This document shows, piece after piece, positions 7,580-8,260 of a stretch of 8,260 nucleotides of DNA (positions are counted from its first letter, which is position 1; each line of letters opens with the position of its first letter). The notes below the pieces were generated by a model. It saw only the letters and a program-made list of their open reading frames with translations, was not told where the DNA came from and did not search any database. The stretch is from Anaerolineaceae bacterium (GTDB taxonomy: Bacteria; Chloroflexota; Anaerolineae; Anaerolineales; Villigracilaceae). The stretch spans positions 1 to 8,260 of the forward strand of contig BQMV01000042.1 of assembly GCA_022181005.1 (NCBI GenBank), in the 5' to 3' direction. The position numbers and the translations under genes are program-made.

Positions 7580-7628
7580 GTTATAATGATAGCGCTTTCT
7601 GAAAAGTGATAGCAGAATCGAGGTCGCT
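7580..7628. promoter_or_regulatory. Divergent intergenic region with -10 box, direct repeat and RBS
   Basis: These 49 bases separate the divergent methyltransferase and antitoxin starts. On the plus strand there is a perfect TATAAT at 7582-7587, but I see no good -35 at 16-18 bases spacing, so it is only a candidate promoter for the antitoxin-toxin pair. TGATAGC occurs twice (7587-7593 and 7607-7613), exactly 20 bases apart, about two helical turns, just downstream of the -10. That is a layout suited to cooperative binding by a ribbon-helix-helix repressor. GAGGT at 7620-7624, four bases before ATG 7629, is a plausible Shine-Dalgarno. AGCGCT at 7591-7596 is a small palindrome. Confidence 0.45.
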
Positions 7629-7916
7629 ATGGTACGGATGATGGTTCAACTGACCGAAGAACAGGTGAAGGCTTTAAAAGAACTGGCGAAGGCTCGCAAG
7701 ACGCCTGTCGCTAAATTGGTGCGCGAGAGCGTGGCGCAGTATGTGGCTGTCTCCGAAAGCGGCGCGAAACGCGAGGAGGCGCGTCTCCGCGCGCTGAAAT
7801 TTATCCAGGATATCAAGGATGGAAAATATGTTGCCCTTGATATCGAGGACAAGACGGACGTCTCCGCCAATCACGACGAATATTTCGCGCAGGCAATCGA
7901 AGATGATCTTCGTTGA
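7629..7916 (+). CDS. Ribbon-helix-helix (CopG/MetJ-like) antitoxin of a VapBC-like pair
   Basis: A 95-residue protein. The N-terminal MVRMMVQLTEEQVKALKELA and the following KTPVAKLVRESVAQYV match the beta strand, helix A and helix B of a ribbon-helix-helix DNA-binding fold (about residues 3-40): alternating hydrophobics in VRMMVQL, then LTEEQVKALKELAK, then the basic/hydrophobic second helix. The acidic C-terminus (NHDEYFAQAIEDDLR) is the kind of tail that occupies the active site of a partner toxin. The toxin gene starts inside its last codons (14-base overlap), so translation is coupled. Start ATG 7629 is supported by GAGGT at 7620-7624; ATG 7638 is an in-frame alternative with weaker spacing. 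It likely represses its own promoter (inference from the family). Confidence 0.8.
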   Translation: MVRMMVQLTEEQVKALKELAKARKTPVAKLVRESVAQYVAVSESGAKREEARLRALKFIQDIKDGKYVALDIEDKTDVSANHDEYFAQAIEDDLR

Positions 7917-8260
7917 CACATCCGCTATTCTCTCTGTCCTTGTAACGAACGATGTCAATCATGAACGCGCCGTTCAACGCTGGCACAACCTTCTTGAAGA
8001 AAACCAAATCATGTTGACGAACAACTATGTTCTCGTAGAAAGCACAGTGATCATCCAGAAAAGGCTCGGGCTGACGAAAGTACGCGACTTTCATGACAAC
8101 ATTCTCCCGCTCCGAACAACCGAATGGCTCGACGAGACACAGCATAACATCCCGCTCCAACATCTTCTCGCCGCAAACCGCCGACAACCCTCGCTGGTGG
8201 CTTGCAGTTGCTCCGAGCCGATCCGCCGATTGAATATCGAACACGTTTTCACCTTCGACC
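7903..8260 (+). CDS. PIN-domain (VapC-like) toxin, partial at window end, third catalytic Asp replaced
   Basis: It reads from ATG 7903, 14 bases inside the antitoxin gene, through 119 codons with no stop before the window ends; probably only a few residues are missing. The start MIFVDTSAI carries the first PIN catalytic aspartate (D5). NNYVLVESTV gives the second acid (E46), and FTFD at the end gives the C-terminal acid (D119). LAANRRQPSLVACSCSE (89-105) corresponds to the usual AANRRQLSLVDCVSFE segment, but the conserved aspartate is alanine (A100, codon GCT in place of GAT/GAC). The frame downstream (IRRLNIEHVFTFD) is still the normal PIN one, so a simple frameshift is not needed to explain it. 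PIN toxins are Mg-dependent ribonucleases; the loss of one acid suggests reduced or lost activity, or a sequencing error near a contig end. It is paired with the RHH antitoxin. Confidence 0.8.
   Translation, partial: MIFVDTSAILSVLVTNDVNHERAVQRWHNLLEENQIMLTNNYVLVESTVIIQKRLGLTKVRDFHDNILPLRTTEWLDETQHNIPLQHLLAANRRQPSLVACSCSEPIRRLNIEHVFTFD

Noticed and set aside
7559..7587. Full sigma-70 promoter for the antitoxin
   Set aside because: TATAAT is perfect but the expected -35 position reads GAGGAA, so only the -10 is reported, as a candidate.
7813..8244. Minus-strand frame of 143 codons opposite the toxin-antitoxin pair
   Set aside because: The plus strand encodes two overlapping, recognisable proteins with a ribosome binding site, and the minus frame has no recognisable domain.

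Overview
The window looks like one metagenomic contig from a Chloroflexota bacterium, probably class Anaerolineae. The clearest clue is a membrane protein with the 'Chlor_Arch_YYY' (DUF2298) domain, a family found mainly in Chloroflexi and some Archaea. GT39-like proteins of a type common in Chloroflexi, and short AT-rich and GGAGATTGG-type dispersed repeats often seen in Chloroflexi, agree with this. The taxonomic call comes from family knowledge and is not proven by the sequence.

Layout. Bases 1-107 are not genomic: they are an Illumina TruSeq adapter read-through (42-107) preceded by a poly-T/noise tail (1-41). Genomic sequence starts at 108. Three genes follow on the minus strand, transcribed right to left: a class I SAM methyltransferase (7579 to 6818), a GT-C/GT39-like membrane glycosyltransferase (6782 to 4596) and a very large GT39-YYY fusion membrane protein (4513 to the contig edge, C-terminus missing). 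Gaps are 35 and 82 bases, so an operon is plausible. The 82-base gap is mostly an imperfect hairpin repeat. Diverging from the methyltransferase across a 49-base intergenic region is a plus-strand toxin-antitoxin-like pair: a ribbon-helix-helix antitoxin (7629-7916) overlapped by a PIN-domain toxin (7903 to window end). The PIN protein lacks one of its expected catalytic aspartates.

How the genes fit together. The two GT-C proteins each carry an acidic motif in the first external loop (HPDE; DHAE), as expected for enzymes using lipid-phosphate sugars, and both are multi-pass membrane proteins. With the methyltransferase they suggest assembly or decoration of a surface glycan or glycolipid; acceptor and sugar cannot be read from the sequence.

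Most unusual. The giant gene carries several dispersed, low-complexity repeats in frame. At least three and probably four fall in loops predicted to be cytoplasmic, and another repeat sits immediately before its start codon. This looks like a gene repeatedly colonised by short repeats that were tolerated as linker peptide.
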